In this document: piece after piece, positions 7,660 to 13,043 of the stretch
Numbering within the stretch: position 1 is the first letter of the stretch
How the letters are laid out: the number at the start of each line of letters is the position of its first letter
NCBI GenBank assembly: GCA_903876615.1
Contig: CAIRAS010000488.1
Coordinates: forward strand, 1-13,997
Reading direction: 5' to 3'
DNA from: an uncultured Holophagaceae bacterium
GTDB taxonomy: Bacteria > Acidobacteriota > Holophagae > Holophagales > Holophagaceae
Length of the DNA stretch: 13,997 nucleotides
Notes under the pieces: model-generated
What the model was told of the DNA's origin: nothing
Databases searched by the model: none
What the model saw: only the letters and a program-made list of their open reading frames with translations
Position numbers and translations under genes: made by a program

Positions 7660-8184
7660 TTATTGGTCTTCGGGGTCGTCGAGGGCACTCAGGTCGAGGT
7701 GGTCGAGGTTGAGGGTGGGCGAGGCGGCCACGTAGATGTCCGGGGCCTCCTCCTGCAGGTGCCGGCGAGTGCGGTCCATGAGGGACTCGACCTCCCGCAG
7801 GAACTGGAGGCGTTCCATCTTCAGGCTGCGCAGCTGCACCTGCAGCTCCACCACGTGCTGCTGGGCCTCGCGGATGATCTCGTCGGCCTTGAACTGGGCC
7901 TCGCGGATGATCAGCTCCCGCTCGCGGCTGGCGCCGTCCAGGACGTCCTCCCGGGTGCGCTGGGCCTGCAGCAGGGTCTCCCGGAAGATCCGGTCCTGGT
8001 CCTGGTACTGGCGGAGCCGCTCCCGGTTGTCGAGGATCTCTTCCTTCGCCTTCTGGTTCTCGGCAAGCAGCTCCTCCCACTCGCCCGCCACCTCGTGCAG
8101 GAAGGTGCGGACCTCGGACTCCTCCAGGCCCCGGAAGACCTTCTCGAATTCCCGGCGCTGGATGTCGAGCGGGGTGAACTTCAT
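7660..8184 (-). CDS. DivIVA-domain coiled-coil protein
   Basis: DivIVA-family proteins recognise curved membrane at poles and septa and recruit division or cell-wall machinery. The 174-residue protein starts with MKFTPLDIQRREFEKVFRG, a close match to the family's membrane-binding N-terminus. F17-R18 occupies the same positions as the membrane-inserting pair in the Bacillus subtilis protein. From about residue 25 to 145 the chain is charged and heptad-like (Glu, Lys, Arg, Gln and Leu), consistent with a long coiled coil. The acidic tail (residues 148-174) looks unstructured. A GGAGG site lies 7 bases before the ATG. It follows yggT by 37 bases on the same strand, as in the ylmG-divIVA arrangement of Gram-positive bacteria. 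In Gram-negative phyla this family is less studied, so the exact process served is open. Confidence 0.9.
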   Translation of the reverse strand: MKFTPLDIQRREFEKVFRGLEESEVRTFLHEVAGEWEELLAENQKAKEEILDNRERLRQYQDQDRIFRETLLQAQRTREDVLDGASRERELIIREAQFKADEIIREAQQHVVELQVQLRSLKMERLQFLREVESLMDRTRRHLQEEAPDIYVAASPTLNLDHLDLSALDDPEDQ

Positions 8185-8221
8185 GGCACACCTCCAGGGA
8201 TTCGGATGAGGGACGGGTCGC

Positions 8222-8479
8222 CTAGGAGGTCAGGGCCCGCAGGAAGACCCGCTGGATGACCCCCAGCAGGAGCACCGCGACCAGGATGTCGAGGCTGAAG
8301 CCACCGATGGGCGGCACGATCGCCCGGATGGGATGGAGGATCGGATCCGTGACGGTGTGGAGCAGGCGGATCCAGCGGTTACGCGGGTCGATGGGGAACC
8401 AGGACAGGACTGCCACCGCCAGGAGGAGGTAGATGATCGCGTCCAGGGCGTAGTAGGCAATGGCGAAGAGGAGAGGCAT
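8222..8479 (-). CDS. YggT/YlmG-family small membrane protein
   Basis: This 85-residue protein is nearly all hydrophobic, with two membrane spans (about residues 3-27 and 60-80). Between them lies the family signature region WFPIDPRNRWIRLLHTVTDPILHPIR, ending in IVPPIGGFSLDI. This matches the YggT (YlmG/CCB3) family, linked to division or envelope functions in bacteria and to cofactor assembly in plastids, without a settled biochemical role. The ribosome site is weak. It is the first gene of the minus-strand group with divIVA and thiolase. Its start is only 50 bases from the divergent bshA start, so both promoters must lie in or overlap that gap. I see no convincing promoter box there. Confidence 0.92.
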   Translation of the reverse strand: MPLLFAIAYYALDAIIYLLLAVAVLSWFPIDPRNRWIRLLHTVTDPILHPIRAIVPPIGGFSLDILVAVLLLGVIQRVFLRALTS

Positions 8480-8529
8480 GGGCAGGATCCCGGGAATCCG
8501 ATCATGATAACGGGGAGTGAGGCTTCTAC

Positions 8530-9636
8530 ATGCGGATCGGTATTTCCTGCTACAGCACCTTCGGAGGCTCCGGCGTCGTCGCCACGGAAGTGGGCAAGGC
8601 CCTGGCGGCCCGGGGCCACGAGGTGCACATCCTCAGCCCGAGCCTGCCGCCCCGGCTGGTGGGCTTCGAGGACCGCATCAACTTCCACGAGGTCAGGGCC
8701 TCGCCCTACCCGCTGTTCGAGGATGCCCCCTACTCCATCGCCCTGGGCTCCAAGATGGCCGATGTGGCCGACCACTATGGCCTGGACATCCTCCACGCCC
8801 ACTACGCCATCCCCCACGCCATGGCCGCCCTGCTGGCCCGCATGGCCATCCCCCGCCTGAAGGTGGTGACCACCCTCCACGGGACGGACATCACGGTCGT
8901 CGGCAGCGATCCCAGCTACCTGCCCATGGTCCGCATGGCCATCCGGGAGAGTGACGGCGTCACGGCCGTCTCCGAGTATCTGCGACAGGAGACCCTCAGC
9001 ACCTTCGGGGTGGACCGCGCCATCGATGTCATCGGCAACTTCGTGGAGCCCCCGGGCCCCGAGCACCCGGACTGCCGGGCCTGGCTGGCCCCCAAGGCCG
9101 CCTTCGTGCTGACCCACATCTCGAACTTCCGGCCGGTGAAGCGGGTCCTGGACGTGCTGAAGATCTTCGCGCGGGTCCGCAGCGAGGTCCCGGCCCGCCT
9201 GGTGATGGTCGGGGACGGCCCGGATCGCCTGGAAGCCGAGGCCTACTGCCGCGACCAGGGCTTCGCCGCCGAGGTGCGCTTCACGGGCAAGCAGCTGGAC
9301 ATCGGCACGGTGCTCAACTGCTCGGACCTCTTCCTGCTGCCCAGCGCCACCGAGAGCTTCGGCCTGGCGGCCCTGGAGGCCATGGGGCATCGCGTACCCG
9401 TCATCACCAGCCGGGTCGGGGGGCTCCCGGAAGTGGTCCGCCACGGCATCGACGGCTTCCTGGAACCCGTCGGGGATGTGGAAGCCATGGCGGCCGACGC
9501 GGTGAGGCTGCTGCGGGACGAGGAGCTGCGGCTGCGCATGGGCGACTCGGCCCGGGAGCGGGCGTTGGACACCTTTGCCGAGGGCCCCATCGTGGATCAG
9601 TACGAGGCCCTGTATCGGCGGGTGCTGGGGCAGTAA
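8530..9636 (+). CDS. bshA: N-acetyl-alpha-D-glucosaminyl L-malate synthase (bacillithiol biosynthesis)
   Basis: BshA transfers N-acetylglucosamine from UDP-GlcNAc to L-malate, the first step in making the low-molecular-weight thiol bacillithiol. The 368-residue GT4 (GT-B fold) protein carries the subgroup hallmarks: [12 protein letters not shown] near the N-terminus (11-22), HAHYAIPHA (89-97), LHGTD (116-120), SNFRPVKRV (198-206), and the nucleotide-sugar EX7E motif in ESFGLAALE (E275 and E283). Length is normal. GAGG lies 7 bases before the [12 protein letters not shown] together with SNFRPVKR separates it from other GT4 enzymes such as MshA. The partner genes bshB and bshC are not in the window. 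It stands alone, diverging from yggT, and is followed by the gene-poor repeat region. Confidence 0.93.
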   Translation: MRIGISCYSTFGGSGVVATEVGKALAARGHEVHILSPSLPPRLVGFEDRINFHEVRASPYPLFEDAPYSIALGSKMADVADHYGLDILHAHYAIPHAMAALLARMAIPRLKVVTTLHGTDITVVGSDPSYLPMVRMAIRESDGVTAVSEYLRQETLSTFGVDRAIDVIGNFVEPPGPEHPDCRAWLAPKAAFVLTHISNFRPVKRVLDVLKIFARVRSEVPARLVMVGDGPDRLEAEAYCRDQGFAAEVRFTGKQLDIGTVLNCSDLFLLPSATESFGLAALEAMGHRVPVITSRVGGLPEVVRHGIDGFLEPVGDVEAMAADAVRLLRDEELRLRMGDSARERALDTFAEGPIVDQYEALYRRVLGQ

Positions 9637-9813
9637 GGCTGGATGCCCCGCGCTCAGGCAGGTCGGAGCGGCCCATGAACCCAGCGACGGGTCAGTCCTC
9701 GGATTCCAAGCCTGCAGGAAACCCCTGCTCCGGGCGCCGCTCAGCGGCCCGCCGCTGACAGCTGGGACAGTGCCCCTGGCAGTCCGGCCCGCAGCCCACA
9801 CCAGGTTGCGTAG
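9637..9813. other. Intergenic region without recognisable gene
   Basis: No frame here shows a start codon with a coding-like codon pattern or a family motif. A long minus-strand open frame crosses it, but it also runs antisense through bshA and is explained by high GC. The only structure I can point to is the hairpin listed at 9741-9758. Confidence 0.6.
9741..9758. other. GC-rich hairpin downstream of bshA
   Basis: TCAGCGGC and GCCGCTGA pair perfectly over 8 bases around a CC centre, about 105 bases after the bshA stop. There is no T tract on either side, so it is a weak terminator candidate at best. It could act with Rho or simply be an isolated palindrome. Confidence 0.35.
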
Positions 9814-10032
9814 GACGGAGCGGGGCAGGAGGCTTCGCGCCGGAAGGAGCCATGCCCGATCATCCCACGGGCGGAGGATGGGCGTGGCCTCGCGGAACTG
9901 CTCCCCAAGCTCAAGACGGTAGAAGCCAAGAACCAGGCCACCCAGCTGCGTCGGGACCTGGCCTCCTTCAAGAGCGAGATGCGCTAAGCAATCAAGCGTA
10001 TGGTGGGCAAGTGCCAAGCTGCCGAGACTTAG
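9814..10032 (+). pseudogene. Remnant of an unidentified coding frame
   Basis: This frame is open from 9814 to a TAA at 9985-9987 and then to a TAG at 10030-10032. It has no ATG, GTG or TTG start before its last few codons. Its codons end mostly in G or C, as in the real genes here. It encodes a plausible charged helical segment (RGLAELLPKLKTVEAKNQ, then RRDLASFKSEMR, stop, AIKRMVGKCQAAE). The small ORF at 10054-10269 continues in the same frame 21 bases later. I do not recognise a family. A decayed gene cut by two stop codons is the simplest reading; chance coding-like composition is the alternative. Confidence 0.3.
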
Positions 10033-10053
10033 GGGATAGGAGATTCCCAGGTC

Positions 10054-10269
10054 ATGTCCACGCTCACGCTCTCGGAAGCACGCAAGCCTCAGGGGTCGCT
10101 CCGCTATCTCTTCATGAACGTGGAAGACCTGGCCCGCATGGCCTGGGGACGTGTCTTTGGGCAGGACGAGGGCGCCGACGTTGCTAGCGTGCCCCACCAG
10201 GAGCGGGCCCTCCAGCCGCCGCCGGAGATCTGGCTGCCGCGCTCCAGCAGCAGCCGCCTCGACAGCTAG
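10054..10269 (+). CDS. Small hypothetical protein, family not recognised
   Basis: This 71-residue ORF begins MSTLTLSEARKPQGSLRYLF and ends with a serine run and LDS. Codons end mostly in G or C, in contrast to the shadow frames around it. The middle (NVEDLARMAWGRVFGQDEG) looks helical and amphipathic; the tail is Pro- and Ser-rich. There is no signal peptide, membrane span or cysteine. AGGAG (10038-10042) lies 11 bases before the ATG, slightly far. It lies in the same frame as the broken coding stretch just upstream, so it may be the surviving 3' part of a longer, decayed gene instead of an independent gene. It stops 27 bases before the repeat mosaic begins. Confidence 0.4.
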   Translation: MSTLTLSEARKPQGSLRYLFMNVEDLARMAWGRVFGQDEGADVASVPHQERALQPPPEIWLPRSSSSRLDS

Positions 10270-10295
10270 ACCGGGGCGCGAAGGGCCTGGGGGCA

Positions 10296-10355
10296 CCTCG
10301 TGGGCTTCGATGGGGGATTGTCAGGCACCAGTCGGTGACCCGAACCGGCGCGTGG
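10296..10355 (+). repeat. Repeat unit B, copy 1 (60 bp)
   Basis: This is colinear with 10633-10692 without gaps: about 50 of 60 bases agree by eye. The outer blocks, CCTCGTGGGCTTCGATG (10296-10312) and CGAACCGGCGCGTGG (10341-10355), are identical, and most differences fall in an 11-base middle section. It runs directly into repeat A copy 1. Orientation is assigned arbitrarily as written on the plus strand. Confidence 0.85.
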
Positions 10356-10450
10356 CACCATCCGACTGCAGCGGAGCGGAAGGAGGATAGGACCGCATCG
10401 GCGCAGCCGATGGCGGCCCCGTAGGGGCGAGGGCCGGAGGCCCGAGTCAG
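10355..10450 (+). repeat. Repeat unit A, copy 1 (96 bp, structured)
   Basis: It aligns without gaps to 10502-10597 with about 9 differences in 96 bases. It contains a strong hairpin (10390-10419) built around ATCGGC-GCA-GCCGAT with an outer GGACCGC arm. A second small one, GGGCC-GGA-GGCCC, follows. In this copy the outer arm has one A-C mismatch. No ORF of credible coding quality lies in it. The two copies end in the same GAGTCAG block. Confidence 0.9.
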
Positions 10451-10472
10451 GCCCCGCTTGCGGACGCTGCGC

Positions 10473-10489
10473 AGGCTCCACTGGAGCCT
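10473..10489. other. Short hairpin in the linker between A repeats
   Basis: AGGCTCC and GGAGCCT pair perfectly around an ACT loop. A second linker at 10719-10733 has a different stem (CGCCCC/GGGGCG) around the same ACT loop, which suggests that shape is kept while sequence drifts, although two examples are few. Confidence 0.5.
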
Positions 10490-10501
10490 TGCTCGCTGCA
10501 A

Positions 10502-10597
10502 GCACCATCCGACCAGAGCGCAGCGAAGGGAGGATAGGACCGCATCGGCGCAGCCGATGGCGGTCCCGGAGGGGCGAGGGCTGGAGGCCCGAGTCAG
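10502..10597 (+). repeat. Repeat unit A, copy 2 (96 bp, structured)
   Basis: This is a direct repeat of 10355-10450, offset by 147 bases. The main hairpin (10537-10566) is complete here: a 13-pair stem with one bulged G and a GCA loop. The second hairpin reads GGGCT-GGA-GGCCC, so its closing C-G pair becomes U-G and still pairs if transcribed on the plus strand. It runs straight into the tRNA T-arm block C copy 1. Confidence 0.9.
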
Positions 10598-10636
10598 CCG
10601 GGCCGCCACTGCTTCTCGGCGGTTCGAGTCCGCCTC
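10598..10636 (+). repeat. Repeat unit C, copy 1: 39-bp block ending in a tRNA T-arm
   Basis: This is identical over 39 bases to 10751-10789. Its last 21 bases (10616-10636) are identical to the 3' part of the tRNA gene at 10842-10918, read on the opposite strand (complement of 10851-10871). They include a complete T-arm, GGCGG-TTCGAGT-CCGCC. No other tRNA parts precede it, so it is not a tRNA gene. Confidence 0.9.
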
Positions 10637-10692
10637 GTGGGCTTCGATGTGGTGGCGTTCGGCACCAGTCAGTGCCTCGAACCGGCGCGTGG
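10633..10692 (+). repeat. Repeat unit B, copy 2 (60 bp)
   Basis: This is the second copy of the unit at 10296-10355. Its first four bases are shared with the end of block C copy 1, so the two units overlap instead of being separated. It is followed by a short palindrome, GGCCCCGGGGCC (10695-10706), not by unit A as in copy 1. Confidence 0.85.
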
Positions 10693-10718
10693 CTGGCCCC
10701 GGGGCCGGACGGTTCCGA

Positions 10719-10733
10719 CGCCCCACTGGGGCG
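10719..10733. other. Short hairpin in the linker after repeat B copy 2
   Basis: CGCCCC and GGGGCG pair around an ACT loop, the same loop as the hairpin at 10473-10489. It lies between repeat B copy 2 and block C copy 2. There is no T tract, so it is not a terminator. Confidence 0.45.
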
Positions 10734-10750
10734 CCTCCACCTGGCCCCTA

Positions 10751-10789
10751 CCGGGCCGCCACTGCTTCTCGGCGGTTCGAGTCCGCCTC
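10751..10789 (+). repeat. Repeat unit C, copy 2: 39-bp block ending in a tRNA T-arm
   Basis: This is identical to 10598-10636, offset by 153 bases. The T-arm part (10769-10789) forms an inverted repeat with the T-arm of the real tRNA gene across the big hairpin. The stretch 10769-10871 as a whole can therefore fold back on itself. Confidence 0.9.
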
Positions 10790-10800
10790 ACCAACTGCTT

Positions 10801-10844
10801 CCAACAGAACTGAGGCCGGGCAAGCCCGGCCTCAGTTCTGTTGG
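10801..10844. terminator. 21-bp perfect inverted repeat at the tRNA 3' end
   Basis: Bases 10801-10821 and 10824-10844 are perfect reverse complements around an AA centre, with a GC-rich top (GAGGCCGGGC). On the minus strand this hairpin starts at the CCA of the tRNA, so it is the first structure that transcription of the tRNA meets, and a terminator or stop for read-through is the natural reading. The strand after it lacks a T tract (it continues AAGCAGTTGG), so it is not a textbook intrinsic terminator. Confidence 0.6.
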
Positions 10845-10918
10845 TGGCTGGAGGCGGACTCGAACCGCCGACCTGCGGATTATGAGACCGCTGCTCTAAC
10901 CAGCTGAGCTACCCAGCC
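10842..10918 (-). tRNA. tRNA with CAU anticodon, probably elongator Met
   Basis: The cloverleaf is complete on the minus strand: acceptor GGCTGGG (10912-10918) with TCCAGCC (10846-10852), including one G-U pair; D-arm (10893-10909); anticodon loop CTCATAA with anticodon CAT (10882-10884); variable loop AGGTC; T-arm GGCGG-TTCGAGT-CCGCC (10853-10869); discriminator A; and an encoded CCA (10842-10844). The anticodon stem has four Watson-Crick pairs and a U-U opposition at 31-39. A CAU anticodon could also be tRNA-Ile2 (lysidine-modified). The 5' G-C pair excludes the usual initiator type with an unpaired first base. The gene lies 36 bases after lutC on the same strand. Confidence 0.95.
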
Positions 10919-10928
10919 ACGAAGGAAC

Positions 10929-10957
10929 AGTCTAGCGTGGGCGCGGGCCTGGGTCTA
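10929..10957 (-). promoter_or_regulatory. Candidate promoter of the tRNA gene
   Basis: Read on the minus strand, TAGACC (10957-10952) and TAGACT (10934-10929) are 17 bases apart, each matching four of six consensus positions. The second box ends 10 bases before the mature tRNA. The -35 box overlaps the lutC stop codon. No terminator separates lutC from the tRNA, so co-transcription with the lut operon is an alternative. Confidence 0.42.
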
Positions 10958-11617
10958 CGCGAGATCGTTGACCAGCACCACGATGAGGCGCTTGGGGCCG
11001 TGGACGCCGTAGGCAAGGGTCTGCTCGATGTCGGCGGTCTTGCTGGGACCGGAGATGAGCAGGGCGTTGGGGGGCAGGCTGCGGCCCCAGCCCAGGGCCT
11101 TCACCGCATGCCAGAGGCTGTCCTGGAGGGTGGAGGCCCGCAGCAACGCCAGATGGATGGGCGGCACAAGGGACAGCAGGCGGGGCTCGGCGGGACCGGG
11201 CATCAACAGCAGGCCGCCGGTCTCGGCGACACCGCCCACGGTGCCCGTGAAGCCAGCGGCCACGGTGGTGAAGAGCTCCGCCTTGAAGGCCTCCACCGGG
11301 CGGTCGTAGGGCAGCAGCTGGGTGCCCCCGGCGGGCCAGGCGGCGGCCAGGGCGGCACCGGCCTCGCTGGTGGGTCCGAACAGCAGGTTGGGGAGCGCTT
11401 CGCGGTCACAGAAGGCGCGAACCACGGCAGGCCAGTCCGCGGGTGTGGCGTCCAGGAACTCGGTGTGGACGGCCTCCATGCCCCGGCGCAGGCGCGCAAC
11501 CCGCTCGGCGGGGGGCCACTGGCGGCGCTCCATGACGGCGGTGTCCAGCGAGGGCAGGGGGCCTTCGCCGCCGCCGGCGCGGAGGCGACCCAGGATCGCG
11601 GTGCGGGCATCAGTCAT
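10955..11617 (-). CDS. lutC: Lactate utilization protein C (LUD domain)
   Basis: LutC is one of the three subunits of the LutABC complex that oxidises L-lactate to pyruvate in the cytoplasm. The 220-residue protein consists of one LUD domain. GTVGGVAETGGLLL is at 125-138, LLSLVPPIHLALL at 147-159, ISGPSKTADIE at 188-198 and GVHGP at 204-208, all family hallmarks. The start at 11617 gives MTDARTAILGRLR, the usual N-terminus, with GGGAGG upstream. A longer open frame exists upstream but lies inside lutB. It overlaps the lutB end by 8 bases, so translation is probably coupled. It is the last protein gene of its operon, and no terminator is seen before the tRNA. Confidence 0.95.
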   Translation of the reverse strand: MTDARTAILGRLRAGGGEGPLPSLDTAVMERRQWPPAERVARLRRGMEAVHTEFLDATPADWPAVVRAFCDREALPNLLFGPTSEAGAALAAAWPAGGTQLLPYDRPVEAFKAELFTTVAAGFTGTVGGVAETGGLLLMPGPAEPRLLSLVPPIHLALLRASTLQDSLWHAVKALGWGRSLPPNALLISGPSKTADIEQTLAYGVHGPKRLIVVLVNDLA

Positions 11618-13043
11618 GGGAGCCTCCCTCGGCCCGCATGCGCTCGCTGAGGGAGCGACGGGCCGGAACCGGTTTGGTGCGGGTGCGGGTCCAGTCCCGG
11701 AGCAGCGGGGCGCCAGCCGGGAGGGCCCCGCCGAGACGGGTGGCGAACCAGGTGGCCAGACGGTAGAGGGCCGGGCGCTTGAGGACCGCGGCCCAGAGGC
11801 GCCAGGTCCAGTCTTCGGAGGCCAGGCGGCCCGTGCCCTTGCCGGCCACGCTGGAGCTGGGATCGCTGTGCGTGGCTTCCCGGCGCAGGCGCACCAGGAT
11901 CTCGGGGATGGGGATCTCCACGGGGCAGACCTCGCCGCAGGCCCCACAGAGACTGGAGCCGTGGACCAGGTCGTGGCGGATGCCCACGCCCTCCATCTGC
12001 GGCGTGAGGATCTTGCCGATGGGACCGGGATAGACCGCCTCGTAGGCGTGGCCCCCCACGCGGGTATAGACGGGGCAGTGGTTCATGCAGGCGCCGCAGC
12101 GGATGCAGCGCAGCGTGGCGCGCAGCTCGGGATCCGCGTAGATGCGGGAGCGGCCGTTGTCCAGGATCACCAGGTGCACTTCCCGGGGGCCGTCCTTCTC
12201 GTCAGCCCCGCGCGGACCCGTGATCAGGTTGAAGTAGGTGCTGACGGCCTGACCCGTGGCCGAGCGGGTGAGGATGGCGTAGAGCGGGGCCACGGACTCC
12301 AGGTTCGCCACCACCTTCTCCAGGCCCATGACAGCGATGTGCAGTGGCGGTACGTGGGTGCTCATGCGGCCGTTGCCTTCGTTCTCCACCAGGCAGAGGG
12401 TCCCGGTCTCGGCCACCGCGAAGTTCACGCCCGAGAGCCCCGCATCAGCGTCGAGGAACTTCTGGCGCAGCACCTTGCGGGCCATGGCCGTGAGCTCGTC
12501 CACGTCCTCGGTGTACTTCGCGTCTTTGATCTTCTGGCTGAACTGCCGGGCGATCTGGTCCTTGTTCTTGTGGATGGCGGGCATGATGATGTGGCTCGGC
12601 GTCTCCCCGTCGAGCTGGATGATGTACTCGCCCAGGTCGGACTCGATGGCCTCGATGCCGTGCGCCTCCATGAAGGCGTTGAGGTGCATCTCCTCGGAGA
12701 CCATGCTCTTGCCCTTGACCAGGGTCTTGGCACCACGCGCCTGGAGCAGGCCCAGGATCAGCGCGTTGGCCTGCTCGCAGGTCTCGGCCCAGTGCACCTG
12801 GATGCCGTTCTTCGTGCAGCTGGCCTCCAGCTGCTCCAGCAGCTCAGGCAGGCGCAGGAGGCTGCGGGAGCGGATGGCGGTGCTCAGGTCGCGCAGCTCC
12901 TGCAGGTCACGTGGGTCCGGGAACTGGGCCTGGCGCTTGCTGATGAGGCCGTCCATGGCGCGGCGGAAGTTGGCGCGGAGCTGGGGGTCCAGCAGGGCCG
13001 CAGCGGCGGACTCGCGGAAGAGGATCTCGCGCTCAGCGTGCAT
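11610..13043 (-). CDS. lutB: Lactate utilization iron-sulfur protein B
   Basis: LutB is the iron-sulfur subunit thought to carry electrons within LutABC. The 477-residue protein has an N-terminal LUD-type domain: VKGKSMVSEEMHLN at 109-122, a segment containing AETGTLCLVENEGNGR at 211-226, and HVPPLHIAVMG at 230-240. Two 4Fe-4S motifs follow: C313-C316-C319 with C323-P in CIRCGACMNHCP, and C366-C369 with C373-P in CGACGEVCP. The C-terminal segment (WRLWAAVLKRPALYRLA) is the tail typical of the family. Length and motif spacing are normal and no cluster ligand is missing. The ATG at 13043 lies inside the end of lutA, an 11-base overlap. Confidence 0.97.
   Translation of the reverse strand: MHAEREILFRESAAAALLDPQLRANFRRAMDGLISKRQAQFPDPRDLQELRDLSTAIRSRSLLRLPELLEQLEASCTKNGIQVHWAETCEQANALILGLLQARGAKTLVKGKSMVSEEMHLNAFMEAHGIEAIESDLGEYIIQLDGETPSHIIMPAIHKNKDQIARQFSQKIKDAKYTEDVDELTAMARKVLRQKFLDADAGLSGVNFAVAETGTLCLVENEGNGRMSTHVPPLHIAVMGLEKVVANLESVAPLYAILTRSATGQAVSTYFNLITGPRGADEKDGPREVHLVILDNGRSRIYADPELRATLRCIRCGACMNHCPVYTRVGGHAYEAVYPGPIGKILTPQMEGVGIRHDLVHGSSLCGACGEVCPVEIPIPEILVRLRREATHSDPSSSVAGKGTGRLASEDWTWRLWAAVLKRPALYRLATWFATRLGGALPAGAPLLRDWTRTRTKPVPARRSLSERMRAEGGSHD

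Noticed and set aside
8230..10296. Minus-strand open frame of 688 codons across bshA and the intergenic region
   Set aside because: Most of it is antisense to bshA and its end overlaps yggT in another frame. There is no recognisable domain.
10184..10726. Minus-strand ORF of 180 codons with an internal duplicated segment (GPRPYGAAIGCADAVLSS and similar)
   Set aside because: The duplication is just the translation of repeat unit A copies. Changes between copies do not favour synonymous positions enough to suggest a protein, and the ORF spans several repeat types.
10296..10789. Possible CRISPR array
   Set aside because: Repeats are too long, of three kinds and irregularly spaced, with no uniform spacers and no cas genes.
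10598..10789. Additional tRNA genes at the T-arm copies
   Set aside because: Only the T-arm and its edge are present; no acceptor, D-arm or anticodon arm precedes them.
10458..10907. Plus-strand ORF ending in ADSNRRPADYETAALTS
   Set aside because: Its end is the antisense translation of the tRNA gene, a well-known source of spurious proteins in databases.
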